A stretch of DNA of 64,000 bases from Litomosoides sigmodontis (taxonomy: Eukaryota; Nematoda; Chromadorea; Rhabditida; Onchocercidae), in the NCBI GenBank assembly GCA_963070105.1, contig OY718807.1, forward strand, positions 5,119,001 through 5,183,000, written 5' to 3'. The position numbers were made by a program, and so were the translations under genes. The notes beneath the pieces were generated by a model. That model searched no databases. It was not told the origin of the DNA and saw only the letters and a list, made by a program, of their open reading frames with translations. This document shows, in pieces, positions 17,547 through 30,947 of this stretch (within the stretch, counting starts at the first letter, position 1; each line of letters starts with the position of its first letter).

Positions 17547-20500
17547 ATGCGCATCGTGCACATTTCATTGATGCATTTGCTTCACGCAACTTTTGGCAGT
17601 ACCAGTGAGGACAGCGTTGCAACACAGAACAAATCTGAAATGGGTAAGTTGGTCCATCGGTTATCTTTGACAATGTTTGTCAATCGGCGGAAGCCTGGGA
17701 AAATCTCGAAAATTTGGAAATGAATTTAAGACAAGCACAATTTTTTAAGATATTATTCTGTCTCTTAATTAAAAGGATTTCAAATAAAATGTTTAAAATT
17801 AAAATTTTTTCCGAGCAAAAATTACTTTCAGCAATACCAACCGATATTCGGCCATCACGTCAAACAACGCATGGCGAAATTGTAGGATACTATATGGAAT
17901 CGAACGGAACATTTGCTGAAGTTTACGAAGCTGTTCCATACGCCCAGCCACCTGTCGGGTCACTACGCTTTGAAGTAAGAGTGAGGTGATGTACGCTGCA
18001 CAATGCAAAGCAAGCAGTGATAACGTGTACTGCACGAGTATTTTTAGTTAAATAAATGCCAGAAGTTTGGGCTGCAACAATTAAATTAGTTGCTTCTAAA
18101 TACAGTCCAAAAACAATCTCAAATTTTAATTTGATCAAAATTTGAGATTTCATTTTTACTTAGCGTACATGAAGTAGTGAAGGAAACACGAAAATTAATG
18201 CATTGTGACATAGAAATTAAGAATGGTAACTGATAAAATATTTGTTTATATGCGAATTTCTAACATTTAATTTCTTATCCGAAACTTTTTTTTTAGTCAG
18301 GAAAGATGGTAGCTGAAAATGGTTTATAAAATCTAAAATTTATGCTTTAGGCTACAAAAGCACTGATAGGCTGGAAGAATGCAATGAACTGTGGTAAAGG
18401 ACGAATGGTGCAATGTGTGCAATTTCGACAGCATTCTAACGGTAATGATGGTACCGAGGACTGTCTATATGCTACCATTGTTATACCTCACAAGAAAATG
18501 GTACCTTTGGTGTTTTGGAAAATTTTAATTAATGATCAAATATGAGAAAGCTTTAATTAGTGATGAAATCGATCGTCAATTTTCTTCATCATTTGACTAA
18601 ATTCCGCTTAAAAATTGATTTACAACATACTTTCTCATTATTTTCAGGGAAGAAATAAGCTATATCCAATATTAATTTGGTTGCATGGAGGTTCCTTCCA
18701 GGTAAGTCGTAATCTTTCGCAAAATTAGTCCTTTTTTGATGCAATAGTACTTGCCTTACTTTGAAAATTTCAGGAGGGTAACGCAAGTGTTTCGTCCGTC
18801 GAATCGATCGTGAAGCACTTCACATCAGAGAGAATCATTTTTGTGGCCATAAATTATCGACTGGGCCCACTTGGTAGATTACTCACTTTCAATTCATTTC
18901 ACTCATTTATTCACATCCATTCGTTGAAAGAAAAATTGCCTTCAATGATTGCATTTGTTCGACAACTTCACAACCTTTGAGTAATGAGGAGAGAGGAACG
19001 GAGAGAGTCTTCGTGAAATTATAAGTAGCATTCATCATTTGGAGATAACTTCATTTTTGCATCTCTCTGTCCCTTTCTCTCTCTCTCTCTCTGTATTCCT
19101 ATGCTGTTAAATGGGAACAATTCTCTTAAGGAATAAGACTGATCCAATGCTCTACGGCGTAAAATTGAATTATTTACTTTGAAAGCTAAACTGCAAGTAA
19201 ATTTAAAACTTAATTTTACTGAAGGTAGAATCCATTTCTTTCAAGCAACAAATTAGCAATGATAGAATGCGTGGGAAGTGGAGGAAAGAGAGAGAAGTAA
19301 ATTTTGGTGATTTCAGGATTCTTGACAGCCAGTCATCGAGATTTGCATGGCAATTACGGATTGGATGATCAAATTGAAGCGATTCGTTGGATTCGAGCAA
19401 ATGCTCGAAACTTTGGTGGCAATTTGAATAACATTGTTGTCGGAGGTATGGGTGCTGGCGCTGCTTCTGCGAGTATTTTAGCGGTTTCACCAAAGACGAT
19501 GGGTCAGTTTGTTCAGCTTTTTGCTCCCGTAGAACCAAAATATTAAGATGGGGAAAAAATGAATGATTATTTCAAGCGTACATATAAGTGTAGGAAAATA
19601 CGTTACTAAAATGGAATTTACGTGAAATAAGCCAGATTTCATCATTCCGTCTAGTATGTTTTGATTCAAAGTTAGTTTAAAAGTACTTATGTCTTCGAGT
19701 ACAAATTGTTCAAGATTTATTTTAGTTGCTTCTTTACTCTACACGTTACATTTCTAGGGCTGTTCAATGGTGTTATATTACGAAGTGGCAGCTCCATTGC
19801 TCCGTGGGCTGTACGATCCGTATCAACGGAAAATTATTCGGCACGTTTGATAGATTATTGTGGTTGTGGGTATAACGGAACGTTGGGAATGTTACATACT
19901 GTGAAATGCTTGAAAAAAGTGCCCGTGGAAAAGTTACAGAAAGCGTGGAAGTATATGGCCAAGTTGGCTGCTACCGTCATTGTTAGTAATTCTAAATAAG
20001 TAAATTTTTTGTCGGATGACCACTTCTACTCATTGTTGCTTACCAAAGTTAGGACTAATTTTAGGATGAGAATCATTTGATGGGTAGTACCTATTTTACG
20101 CCAACTACCGATCCATATCGCATCGAGGCAAGTGTTCTCCACGGTGATCCAATGTCCATCTTGCTTCAGAATCCACGAATGCCTCTACTGATTGGTGTCA
20201 CAAATGCTGAAGTTGCCCAAATGAGGAACGTATTTACTTGTAAATTTCTTTTCTTTTTTTTGAAATAAAAAACCACTTAATGCGATAAGCTTGGAAATCA
20301 GGAAAAATTTACAATTGAGATTTTCCTCATTGACGATGTTGTAGCTCCAAATTTTAAATATTTCTCCAAATAAAATTTTTCGCATTTCACAATTTCGCAC
20401 ACGTTTTTACACTGATTTGCAAGTTCTGCTCTTTTAACCTAATTTTTCTCATTTTTAAAATTTTAGCACTAAGTAATCGTTATGCGAAAAACGGTGACTG

Positions 20501-22337
20501 GGATCTCAGTTACATTATACCTTCTTATTTACATAATAATTACAAGCAGGTACTAATGAATCTTATTCCAACTTTAAAATATATGGATTTGCAACTGGTA
20601 GATGTTGTTCTAAACAAAACGCTAATTTTTGGAATGAACACGCCGTTTCTGTCTTTATAATTTTTCTCCTCAGCTGTCTCAGTAATGTTCAAATAAATTT
20701 TAATTCCTTTTTCACTGACAATCAATTTCCGTTGCATGATAATTAAATTTGAGGTTCAAAAAGCTATCGAATATCAGTATTTAACTGATTTTCCACAAGA
20801 TCTAAATGAAGCCGAACAATTTGGTGTAATTATTAACATTTTGTCAGGTAATCTTTTGATTTCAATTAAAAAAAAACTATTTTCATCATGTTCCATGGTA
20901 AAATTAGTAGCAATACATTTCCCTCGTTCTCGAATTTTTTAGACATAAAAGCTTTTGAAGTAAAATTTAAAGAAGAAAAACAGGAAATTCACTTCTCAAT
21001 GAAATTTTGCGAAATTTCATTTTTAAATGAAATCCTTTCAGATCAATATTTTATTGCACCTGCGGCACGTGAAGCATTACTTTATGCAAGAAAGAATTGT
21101 ACTGTCTATGCGTATGTGTTTGATTATGAAAGTACTCAGTTACTGCCACCTGCAAGTAGAACAGGAATTAGACGTGGTAAATTCTACGCTAGAAAGATTC
21201 GTTGTTCGATGTTCTGGAAGTGAAAACATTGAGATAAATGCCTTAGTGAAACTTTGTAAAATTTCACAGATATTTTAATGATTCTTGTTCAATTGTTACT
21301 ATGATAGCTACTGGAAAGTTTCGATATTTAATAAACTGAGAAGTAAGTATATTCCGTGGTTGATGAGAGGTGACATTTGTAGGAGCTTCGCACGGTAACG
21401 ATTGCTCGCTTATATTTGATAATCCCGCACTCTCCAACTCATCGCTCAAAACAGTTGCTTGGAGTGAGGATGATCGAAGAGTTATGCAACGGCTTGTCAG
21501 CCAGATGGCTAATTTCATTCGTAAAAGGTTGGAAGTTATAACTGTGAAATTTGAAAATAAAAGAAAATGGAAGCAGTGCTTAGACTACGATAGTAAGACC
21601 AAAAATTTACTGAAAAGAGACGTTTTCTGATTCTTTGAGAGGTATGTTTGGTGGATTCTGGCAGAAGTAATCAAATAAATTTTTAGGAATCTCAGTGAAG
21701 ATGGTTTCGAGCGATTCGGAACCATTCATCGTGTAGCAACGTCGATCGGAAGTGGGACCATTCGTGTTCCAATGGAATTCTACAGCAATGTAACTGGTTT
21801 CTGGCACGAAGTGATTCCGGCAATCGAGCAGCTACGCATTGCGCCAGAATATCGGATACTTTTACAACCTTGTACAATGTGTCAATACCCGTATAAAATG
21901 CCATTTTACATTATCCTAATAATACTGGTCAGTTTTCACTAGTTTCACTTAGAAAGTTGAAAAAATTTTCAAGTGCTACTGATAGTTTTGAAGTTTCGAC
22001 AGATTATCATTATCATCATCATTATCAGCTCTATAACGATCGATTTTTGTTGTGCAAAATTCGCGTGATTAACAGTGGAAGAGTAATGAATCAATACGTC
22101 AAAATTTACAATTGTTACGTGAATAAGTGTATTAGTCAGCACTGTCAGCTTTCAGGAAAAGCTTTGGGGATGTAATGAAATGATTATTTGTTGCAGATTT
22201 TGATAACGATTATTCTACTGAGCGTTTGCATCGGTCGTCAGCAACGTGTGAGGCAAAAGTCGACGTACGCTACTGTGAACGAATTGAAAACATTGAAAAA
22301 CGATGAGAAATTAAAATTGGAACTGAGAATGTCTTAG
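17547..22337 (+). CDS. Catalytically dead cholinesterase-like type I membrane protein (gliotactin/neuroligin-type)
   Basis: Fourteen exons join in frame to 655 aa: 17547-17643, 17832-17974, 18351-18500, 18648-18701, 18774-18873, 19317-19502, 19758-19981, 20065-20239, 20467-20549, 20754-20847, 21042-21176, 21383-21527, 21687-21927, 22197-22337. A weak signal peptide is followed by alpha/beta-hydrolase landmarks: VPYAQPPVGSLRF, TEDCLY, LIWLHGGSF, NYRLGPLG, GNYGLDDQ, LRSGSSIAPWA and GASHGND. The nucleophile elbow reads GGMGAG, so the serine is Gly227, while Glu367 and His484 remain. A hydrophobic helix (about 600-622) then a short basic cytoplasmic tail ends the protein. Members of this group without serine act as adhesion or junction proteins (gliotactin, neuroligins, C. 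elegans GLIT-1). Which of these is the ortholog is not settled. An acceptor TTTTAG lies 14 nt before the ATG. The exon 7 and exon 10 boundaries use weaker sites. Confidence 0.88.
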
Positions 22338-23818
22338 CAAGAGCTCTTTTATAACATTGAATGTTGTAATCTCATTGACATACTTCTTTATGTATTTTTT
22401 AACGAGCATTTGAAAAATGCTTTTCTAACAAGTCTTTCATTCCATTTTCTTCATTTTTAGTAAAATCTCTTCTCCTCGTCCTTTTCCCTCTTCCTCTCTC
22501 TTTAATGGTAACATTTTTTTACCATTTCTTTCCGACTGATTTTATTTATCATTTTCAAGCTTAACTTTCTTAAAAATTATATAAAATCGTAAAGTGAGTT
22601 TGTGGAGAAAGAATGTAGCTTAACTACTACTCGTCCATTTCTTACTACAACAGTAAACCTCATATTTTGTTGAATTATTTCATTTAGTAGCAATTAAAGA
22701 GGAAAAACAGCCTTTTCTGGAACAAAATGAGTAACAGAAGAGAGAGAGAGAGATGGAATAGAAAAATGAGCCTTAATTGTACATTAATATTAAAAATTAA
22801 TAATGAATATCAAAATCAATTTAAGTAGTGGAAAGTTTTCAGTCAACATTTCGTTTATTTATTTATTATTTAATTATATTTTCGTCCTCTTCCATCAATT
22901 TGCGTAGATACGATAATCGTTGTAAAGAGATCGTTCTGCATGAACGGATGGGTAGTTACTGGTGGTGCTAATTAAACCTTAGCCTGCTCTAATTAACATA
23001 ATTAATGGTACTGTATACTACTCTCCTCCACTTAATAGGTAATTTATATTCATTGAAATTTTGCTACATGCATTTATTTGTATACTTGAAATTTTACGTA
23101 CAATAATAAAATATTTTAGCAAAAATTTCAACTTAAGAATTTCATAAATTTTTAAAAATCGATTATGCGATATTTCTTTTTATTGCGCAACACTGTACAA
23201 CATTTTAATGTGCTAGAAAGTGTTGACGCTTTTTTCAACTTAACAATTGCATTTGAATTCTTTCTTGTTTTTTTTTCATACCATGTCACGTGAATAGAGT
23301 GAGGTCCCTCAAATAGTCTTATTATTACGAAAGAACGGTAGATTTACTTTAATATAATTAAAATGTTAGGGATATCGCTTCACGTCGTTTTCTTTTGAAT
23401 ATTCAAATCAAAAACGTTCATTGCTAAAGTCTGGAAAATAATTTGACAGATAGAATGCTCAAGTAATCATTTATACTTTTTTTGATTAGGCGGAAGAAAA
23501 AAGGAAATTTATCATCGTTAGTTCGATAAATTGAAATATCATTTGCTGTATGAAGCAAATTTAAATCTTTGAAATGCATCTTAGCACGCATTCCTCACTT
23601 TTGCTTCTTTCTCTCTCAGAAAAATTAACAATTTTTGCTAATTCTTTTTTTTTCAAACGGAAAAGAATTAGTAGGCAAAAAGGGCTGGTTAATTTGTGGA
23701 CTGTTTCCGTGATAAATTATCAATTCGTTTTATGAGAGTTGTCAATCACTGTTCGTCCGTCTGTTCATTGCTTGTGGAAGAATTAAGCAGTGTGTGCTTT
23801 ATTGTTAGATAAGGAAAT

Positions 23819-23852
23819 TTCAATTTCAATTTAAACTTTTATTGAAATTGAA
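23819..23852. repeat. 12-bp perfect inverted repeat with 10-nt loop
   Basis: Arms TTCAATTTCAAT and ATTGAAATTGAA flank a 10-nt AT-rich spacer. It would form a hairpin in single strand. No gene is adjacent. Confidence 0.7.
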
Positions 23853-24173
23853 GTCCTTTAACATTATTCCGCCAATAAATGTCCAGTTTTGCAGGATGGA
23901 CTATTTTCAAGAAATACATATGCTAAAATGCATATCTCACTACGACGACATAGAATAAGTTATCGAACTAAGAAATGAAGAATTTTAATTCCTTTGTTTT
24001 CCTCACTTCACAAATCAGCTTTTCTTGTTCTCAGTAATTCCAAACGCTTTGTCAAATTTTCGTTGAAATTTTCGGTGGTATGAAAAGATAACGAGTGTGA
24101 GTCATCGTTTAAATGATTGCATAGGATCTCCTCGATATGTATGTCTTTCAATTGTTTAACGAACTAAGCAAAT

Positions 24174-24192
24174 GCTCTCTCTCTCTCTCTCT
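24174..24192. repeat. CT dinucleotide microsatellite
   Basis: An uninterrupted CT run of about 19 nt in intergenic sequence. The complementary GA-type run lies at 25992-26022. Confidence 0.9.
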
Positions 24193-25120
24193 TTTTCATC
24201 AAACATGAGTAACAAATGTGAGTTTTTGTTTCGTCCATTGATGATGTGATCGTATTGAATAATCATTTCATTTCGCCAAGATCATTTTTTTTTTCCTTTA
24301 AGAAATTCACGAATGAATTTATTGGATTGAATTTCTTTCATGAGTGACCGTAGATGGCTTACGAAGTGAGAAAACTGTTGCAGATGGCGTTATGATTTTT
24401 TTTTATTCAAATTTAATCATTTGAAAATTAATCGGTCCTCCTCATACTCATTATGTGTCTGTCTGTGTGTATGCGTGTGTTGTAAAATCGTCAAATGTTC
24501 GACAAATTTGTTGTATCATTTTCAACAATTTTAGTTTGTTTGCCTTACAAAATTATCCAGCGATGAAATTTAATTATTTGCTGAATTTTTTATTTGTTCC
24601 AAACTGATGTTTAAATTAAATTTGTAATTAATTTAAATGAATCCTATTTGCAATGAGTAAGATATATCGACTTAATTTTCAGTCAGTAATATGGTTTGCT
24701 TGTCGTTTAGCATTTTGGTCAGTTCAAGTTAGGTTTTAAGTGAGTACACATCTTCAGCGAATCTTATTTCGCTGTCGCTCCGTTGCATTGTCGACTCTTC
24801 CAGATGTCCAATTCAGTAGATAACTAACTACCCCTTAAAAAATAGTTTAGATTCCATTTAATACTTTTAATTCATCAATTGACAACTCTTCCAAACTCAG
24901 ATATCACGTCAGATGACATCATCAAAGATCTGAAATGTCCTAAGGCTAACTGATATCATTTTTCTCGCTGTTTCAATATACAGCACTCATCCACACTTCC
25001 ATTTTTCCACTTTTCCATAGACATAATTTTGAAATCGAATGAAAATTCCGCCATTTTCCAATTTTCAAGTTCTTCGCAAATGTGTTTGTAAGCTCTTAGT
25101 AGCAGAGGATATGACTATAC

Positions 25121-25162
25121 AGCAATTATAATATAGTAATTATAATGCAGTAATTATAATAT
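25121..25162. repeat. Three tandem 14-bp copies with TAATTA-like cores
   Basis: Three consecutive 14-bp units, AGYAATTATAATRY (AGCAATTATAATAT, AGTAATTATAATGC, AGTAATTATAATAT). Two copies contain TAATTA, a homeodomain core, and all contain the palindrome ATTATAAT. Confidence 0.8.
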
Positions 25163-25991
25163 CAATCCTTTTTCAAGAAAGGTATCGTTCAAAGTTAAAA
25201 AAGTGTGACTTTTGGGGGGTGGGAATTTTGATTTGTTTTTTTTGCCCTTGCTTTTGCATTTGTAGAAATTTTATTTGATTAAAATTGTTGGACAAAAACG
25301 CCTTAATTCACATGTTTTTTTTGAAAGGAATAAATTTCCCGCCTTCTGATTTTCCTTTTTTGTCGAAGTTAATTTTTTTAGGAATGGTTTTTCAGCCAAA
25401 TAAAGGAGATGAAATGTATGGAAAGAGAAAAGTATACTCTTTATAGGCGATGCTAGGTTGAACAATTGTCCCAATCCGATAATTCTTTTTGGTTTTCGCA
25501 AGGAAAATTTTTTTGCTGTTGAACTTACTGGGAATGACTCAGACAGGAAAATCTTTGACTAATTGCTTTTTCAAGTATTGCTAACCGGTTCAGCAACTCA
25601 AACCCGTCACTTAATGAACGCCTAATTATTCATTGTTTTCAATTTCCAATGATTATTTAGTTGGAAATGATGCAGCTATAAAGTATCATTATATTTTATA
25701 CATTTCAAAACCTTACAGTGAACCTGTTTAATAAAACTAGACGTTTTTTTTTCACGTCAAGAAAAATTCGACACTAAAATTGGAATATATTGTTTGTTAA
25801 GTTCAGTGAATGTTTAATAGACCGAAAGTTGAGAAGCAAAAATCTGAAGCAGAAGGCGTTTCGGAAAAAGATATTTCACATTGCAATTATTTTCATGCGA
25901 TTGGGAATGGAAATTTTGTCTTGTCTGTTGGAATATTGCATCAATGCTACGATTAGTATTTGACTTACACAAAGGGAGGGAGATAAAGAGA

Positions 25992-26022
25992 AAGAGAGAG
26001 AGAGAGAGAAAGAGAGAGAGAG
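25992..26022. repeat. GA dinucleotide microsatellite, imperfect
   Basis: AGAGAG tract interrupted by single A and G insertions, in intergenic sequence. Confidence 0.85.
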
Positions 26023-29000
26023 GGAGAAAGGGCAACAAGTTGATGTTTTTAACATTTCAAGAAATCTGATGGTAAAAAACTTCGGCGGATCAGCCAGCTG
26101 TTTTATGATTTCTTTCAGATAGTTAATTTAATTTTAGAAGTTCATATTGTTTCAAATGACAATTAACGTGATCTGTTGCTTCGATGATTATGAACTGTCA
26201 AAGAGATGGAAAAAATAATGCGTGGTGTTGTTGAATTCTTTCGGAAATTAGAATCATTGAGAGTTATTTGGGTCAAAGAAGTTATTCTTCACTGAAATTC
26301 TCAAATTCATGCAAAATAGATTCGAAGTCGAGTAACAGGACACACTAAGCTTTCGCTTATTAACGGTAATAAATATTTAAATCTAACAAAATTCAAAATT
26401 GCAATTTTAAATTTAGAATAAGTTGTAGAGAAAAGGGAGCAGAAACTTTGCGACTGCATTTTGGCTTATCAGTTAACGAAGTGACAACTTCGTAACTATT
26501 AAATTGATAAAAAGCTCTCTTTATCATCTGGTTCGGTGAGAAATGTTTTTTAGTGGAAGGACGAATTGATTATTGTGGAAGTTTTCAGTGCATCCGTCAT
26601 CCTTCAACCCTTTATCTCTTTCAGATGATACATCCCTTTTCCTTTAGCGTATTTGTATCATCTCTAACGTTACCATATTTAATCAGTTGTAGTGATTTTA
26701 AATTATTAGAATATTTTTACATTTGTTTTTATTTCGTTTGATGTTATAATTTTCTATACAATTTCATGCTTATTAGTCGTAATTTTATTATACTCTTTTT
26801 AATTTAATTCAAAATTAGAAATTTAACTTTAAGGGATATAAAAATTAGGACAAAAAAAGAGGGAATAGGGAATGCTTATTGAAGGTGACCGATCTCTTAA
26901 ATTATCGCATAAATACTTAAAGGTCAAAAGGTATTGCATTTGCGTACATTAGGCCATCCAACAGTTACTCAGCTTCAGGCTAGGACCTCTTCTGCTAGGT
27001 TTTCGCATAGTTGCAGGATGGCTGGTTGGTATGAAAAGGTGCGAAATTAAATTTGATTTTGACATCATCGAGTGAATGCTCTGAGCTGATGATTTTGTAT
27101 TTCAGCGCAGCAGGAAATGTCGCAGAAAATGCTTTTTTTTACACTAATTTTTTGATTCATAAATGTTTGTTTAAGACTTTTTTTCTTTAAATTTTCGAAA
27201 TTTCCCGTTTGCTATGTAAAACTCATTGCAATTTTACGAAATGTTTCCTTCTTATAGAGAGAACGATAGCCTTGGAGCAAAAGTTTAGAAATTTTTTTTG
27301 TTTTTCTTCAAATTTATCGAAAAGGAAATGATTCTTTTTTTGTTCATTGTTGAATTAATTCAAATTTTTGCGCCAAATTTGAAAATTATTGTAAAAAAAA
27401 TACACGAAATGAGCATTCTTACGATGAAGATGGATGGCAGCTAATGTAAACATCACTTTATAAGATTAAGCGCTTATTTGCCATTCAAGTAAGGAAGGAG
27501 CAAAGATTGAATTTGCAACTTACTTTCGTCCTTTCCATCCCTTTTACGTTGCTTCTCTCCTTGACGTATACATCTTCTCATGAACTTTTATTAGAGTGGC
27601 TGATTCATCGCAAACAACTGAAATTATTATTTTGTAACACATAAAAAAAATAAAATTTTTAAAAAAAAAATTGAAATTTAAAATATATGTGATACATTTC
27701 ATTAATTTCTCCTCCAATAACTCAGACTTACGAGTGATGCATTTAGTACTCACTCGGAAAGTGGAGGAAAACGTGAGTGGGGACGCAGGCGTAGAATTTC
27801 CTTTGTTGATCTTTTTGTTGTGCGTGGTTTCCGATCGATTGACTACCAAATAAATGTACCACTCATCTGCGGTAACGGTAGCATCCGTTCTGTTCATCCA
27901 TCCATCGGTACAGCAAACATCCATTTCATCCTCCTTCTTTCCGTTTCGTCAATGAACTGCTTCTCTTCAAACACAGTAACGACGGTTGATCGGCTAACTG
28001 TACGACTGAGATGAACATTGATGATTTCATTTTGATGAGAGAGAGAGAGGCAGCTCTATCCATCTTCCTTCCGGGTAAGCACCATTTTTTTTGATGTTTG
28101 TAAATCATGTGCTGCGCGGTTTCTTTGAACTTATCCCTTGCAGTTTGATTTATTAGTTTATTTTGAATTAAACATTGTTGTTTAATTAAAATTGGCTGAT
28201 ACTTTCGTTTTCCTAATGAAATGCTTCGAAACGATTCGATCAGAGTTATTTTGTTTGTTTGTTTGTTTTATTTTCAAATAAAAAAAGAGATGAATGTAAG
28301 TAAGTAAATGGAATATTTAAGGCATAATTTAGGAAACTGTCGTCAACAGTTGCGGTATTGTTTTTGACAAGTTTTAAAAAAATTTTTTTTGTTTGGAATC
28401 GATGAAAAATAGATGCCTGGAGGAAAGTGATCCCAACTTCCCCTTCTCTCCTCCACAGCAAAAAGCCACTTCCTGCAACTACTTGTGAATTCGTCGGAAA
28501 ATAACAAAAATTATTAATGAAATGATAATTGATCTGCTCAGTGCAAAACAATCACAGAGTTGATGAATCATTCAATTTCATTCGTTGATTCATTCAGTGA
28601 TCAGAGTTTCTGCTTATTGCATTTCATACGAGCTAACTGAAAATTTGATTGATAAGAGCATTTCGTTACTTCTTTTTAAACTCATTGGGATTCTTTGTGA
28701 TGGTTCGGTTGGCAGAGTTGTGGAGACTGAGATCGCTCCCTCAACGGTTCACGCAAAACAACGTGAAGTGTGAGCGAGTGGATGAGTGGGTGGTAGTGGA
28801 AACTATCCAGCAACGGTCTCTGAAAAGTAGTGTTATTTAGAAAACTAAGTAATTTCCAGTGCACACTTATTTCATTTAAAAAATATCAATGTGCAAGTGT
28901 TATGGCTATCAGAAGGTATCTTTCCTCTTCGATATCTGAAAGGAATGAAATGCAAAATGAAATTTCAGCTTTTTTTTTTCTTGCAAAGCTAAACAACATT

Positions 29001-29426
29001 CTTCATGGCATCCTCGATAATGCGAATAATCGATCCAATCCTACAAATATTTTCAATTTTTCTTTTGCCAAAAATTTCAATGGTTTGTTTTATGTGTTGG
29101 GATTTGAATGTTCTAATTGTGAAAATCAATGAGAGACTTGTTAATTGATCTAAATGACCGCTTGTTGATTTGAAGCACCAAAGTTCGTTTCCCATTTACG
29201 TGTGCGTCAATGCAATTAGTCACAGTTCTGATGAGTGAGAGGAAGCACTTTTGCGCCTCTCCCACTTCTTTTGGCCAGAAAAGAAATGAAAAAGGTTGCA
29301 TTTTTTCCATTTTCTTTCAGAGAAGAAACGAAGCGCAGTGTTATATATATGTGAAATGAATTCCGTGAGGCCCGCGAATGACTCGAAACTTGTCGTTGTC
29401 AACAAACCAAATGACAGTCATCGGTG

Positions 29427-29436
29427 ATCACGTGAT
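29427..29436. promoter_or_regulatory. Palindromic E-box ATCACGTGAT
   Basis: A perfect 10-bp palindrome with the CACGTG E-box inside TCACGTGA, the M-box/CLEAR-type site bound by TFEB/MITF family factors (HLH-30 in C. elegans). It lies 1.8 kb before the bublin-like ATG. A second half-site, GATCACG, follows about 20 nt later. Function is inferred only from the motif. Confidence 0.35.
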
Positions 29437-29784
29437 AATCAATAATGATCACGCTAGTCACGCTTTCCCTTTCTGCACTTCCATCCATCCCATCAGTGTA
29501 ACAATTCCCACTGAAAACGCCATGATAACATAATCGAATGCATTTGTTATCATTACTTTTGATTTCTTCCTGTCTTAAATTAGAAGTGAGGAAGTCATTT
29601 CATTTAATTACTAAAAGTAAAAAGCTCATTGAAACACAATGAATTCACTGATTACGATAACCTTACAGAGGCAGATTCCGTAGTCTGATAGCGTATCACA
29701 GACAGACCCGTCCGTCACTCACGTCTTATCAGCCAAGCAACACACCCACACACAGACATACATACGATACATGAATGCACATAT

Positions 29785-29786
<2 letters not shown>

Positions 29787-29823
<37 letters not shown>

Positions 29824-30064
29824 AAGACAGACAGAGATAGATAGATAGGGAAGTAGTTGTTGGTGAATAGTGTTGTCGGTCGTCTCCCATATATACTTTT
29901 CCGCCACTGCATCAGCCTTCTGCTTAATTTTTTACTCAAAGTGGTAAATTCAACATCCCTCCGTCCCTCCGTCCATCCGTCCATCCGTCCCTCCGTCCAG
30001 CCGTCCATCCATCCATCCATCCATCCATCCATCCATCCATCCATCTATCCATTCATCGATTCAT
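29787..30064. repeat. Compound microsatellite: (CA)n then TCCN tetranucleotides
   Basis: About 34 nt of pure CA (29787-29820) is followed by GACA/GATA units. After a unique stretch come about 100 nt of TCCG/TCCA/TCCC tetranucleotides ending in a pure ATCC array and ATTC/ATCG variants (29955-30064). Confidence 0.9.
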
Positions 30065-30947
30065 CGTCTCCCATCGCATACATTTATTTATGTGTTTATT
30101 TGTTTGTTTATTTTGCAGTGCCTTATTGCTAAGAGCGGTAGAATGTTTGGGCAAGCGAGTACTTCGTTTGTTCGTTCATCGATCGCTCGCTCCTTCGATC
30201 AGTCGACTGAAATTTCCATTTTCCATGAGAACCTTTTTTTCTAAACGTTTTTCTTCTTCGGTATGGCAATGAGTGGTGAGAAGTATCGATCGGTGCAGAG
30301 TTAGATGTGTTGCAGTTGTGTTGGAAGGTACGTTTGGGAGTAAGTGACCGTGTCAGTGGTAGTAAATACTGAATAAAAAAAGTGGCGTGGCTAAGTTACA
30401 CGTGTTCCGCAGCTCCTCCCCTTCTCCTTGATAAGATTATCAGCGATTATCAGCTATCCTCTTCTTCCGCAAAAATTCCTTTTCAAAATTTACCGTTTTC
30501 CATCATGGCAAATGGTAATTATTTTCCCTTTGCGATGTTTCTTTATGCTACAAATGCTGTGCTGTCCGCACGTCAAGTTGAAATGCGTGAATTTTGTATG
30601 AATCGCGGAAGGAGGGAGGGGGAGAGAGGGAGAGAGAGAAGGAGAGAGAGAGATTTGTCTTGCTCTTATCTCTCAGCTATTTTGTATCATTCGTTCGTCC
30701 TGAATAGCTCTTATTTCTTCTCTTTCTTTTTTTCTTTAACGTGTTGAAATGAATTGCTCTTGTTTGCTGCTATTTGAATGGAAGAGGTGAGCGTACATCT
30801 CTGTTATGAGAGGTGAAGCATTCATTAGCCGAAGAAATATCGTTTGACATTTTTAGGTCAACTGTTATGCATTAATAGGTTGTTGAGAATAACTTAGTAG
30901 CAAGTACTTTTTGGTCACTCTCCTACGTATCTGTGAGTGGAATGGGT

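Noticed and set aside
17714..17989. 91-codon frame covering exon 2 of the cholinesterase-like gene
   Set aside because: Only its last part is coding; the upstream part is intron ending at the TTTCAG acceptor at 17831.
27544..27924. 126-codon minus-strand frame in the intergenic region
   Set aside because: Composition is Phe/Ile/Lys-rich from AT-rich DNA in its second half and there is no family similarity or splice context.
29715..30044. 109-codon minus-strand frame with repeated DGWM units
   Set aside because: It is a translation of the TCCA/TCCG tetranucleotide and CA microsatellites, not a protein repeat.
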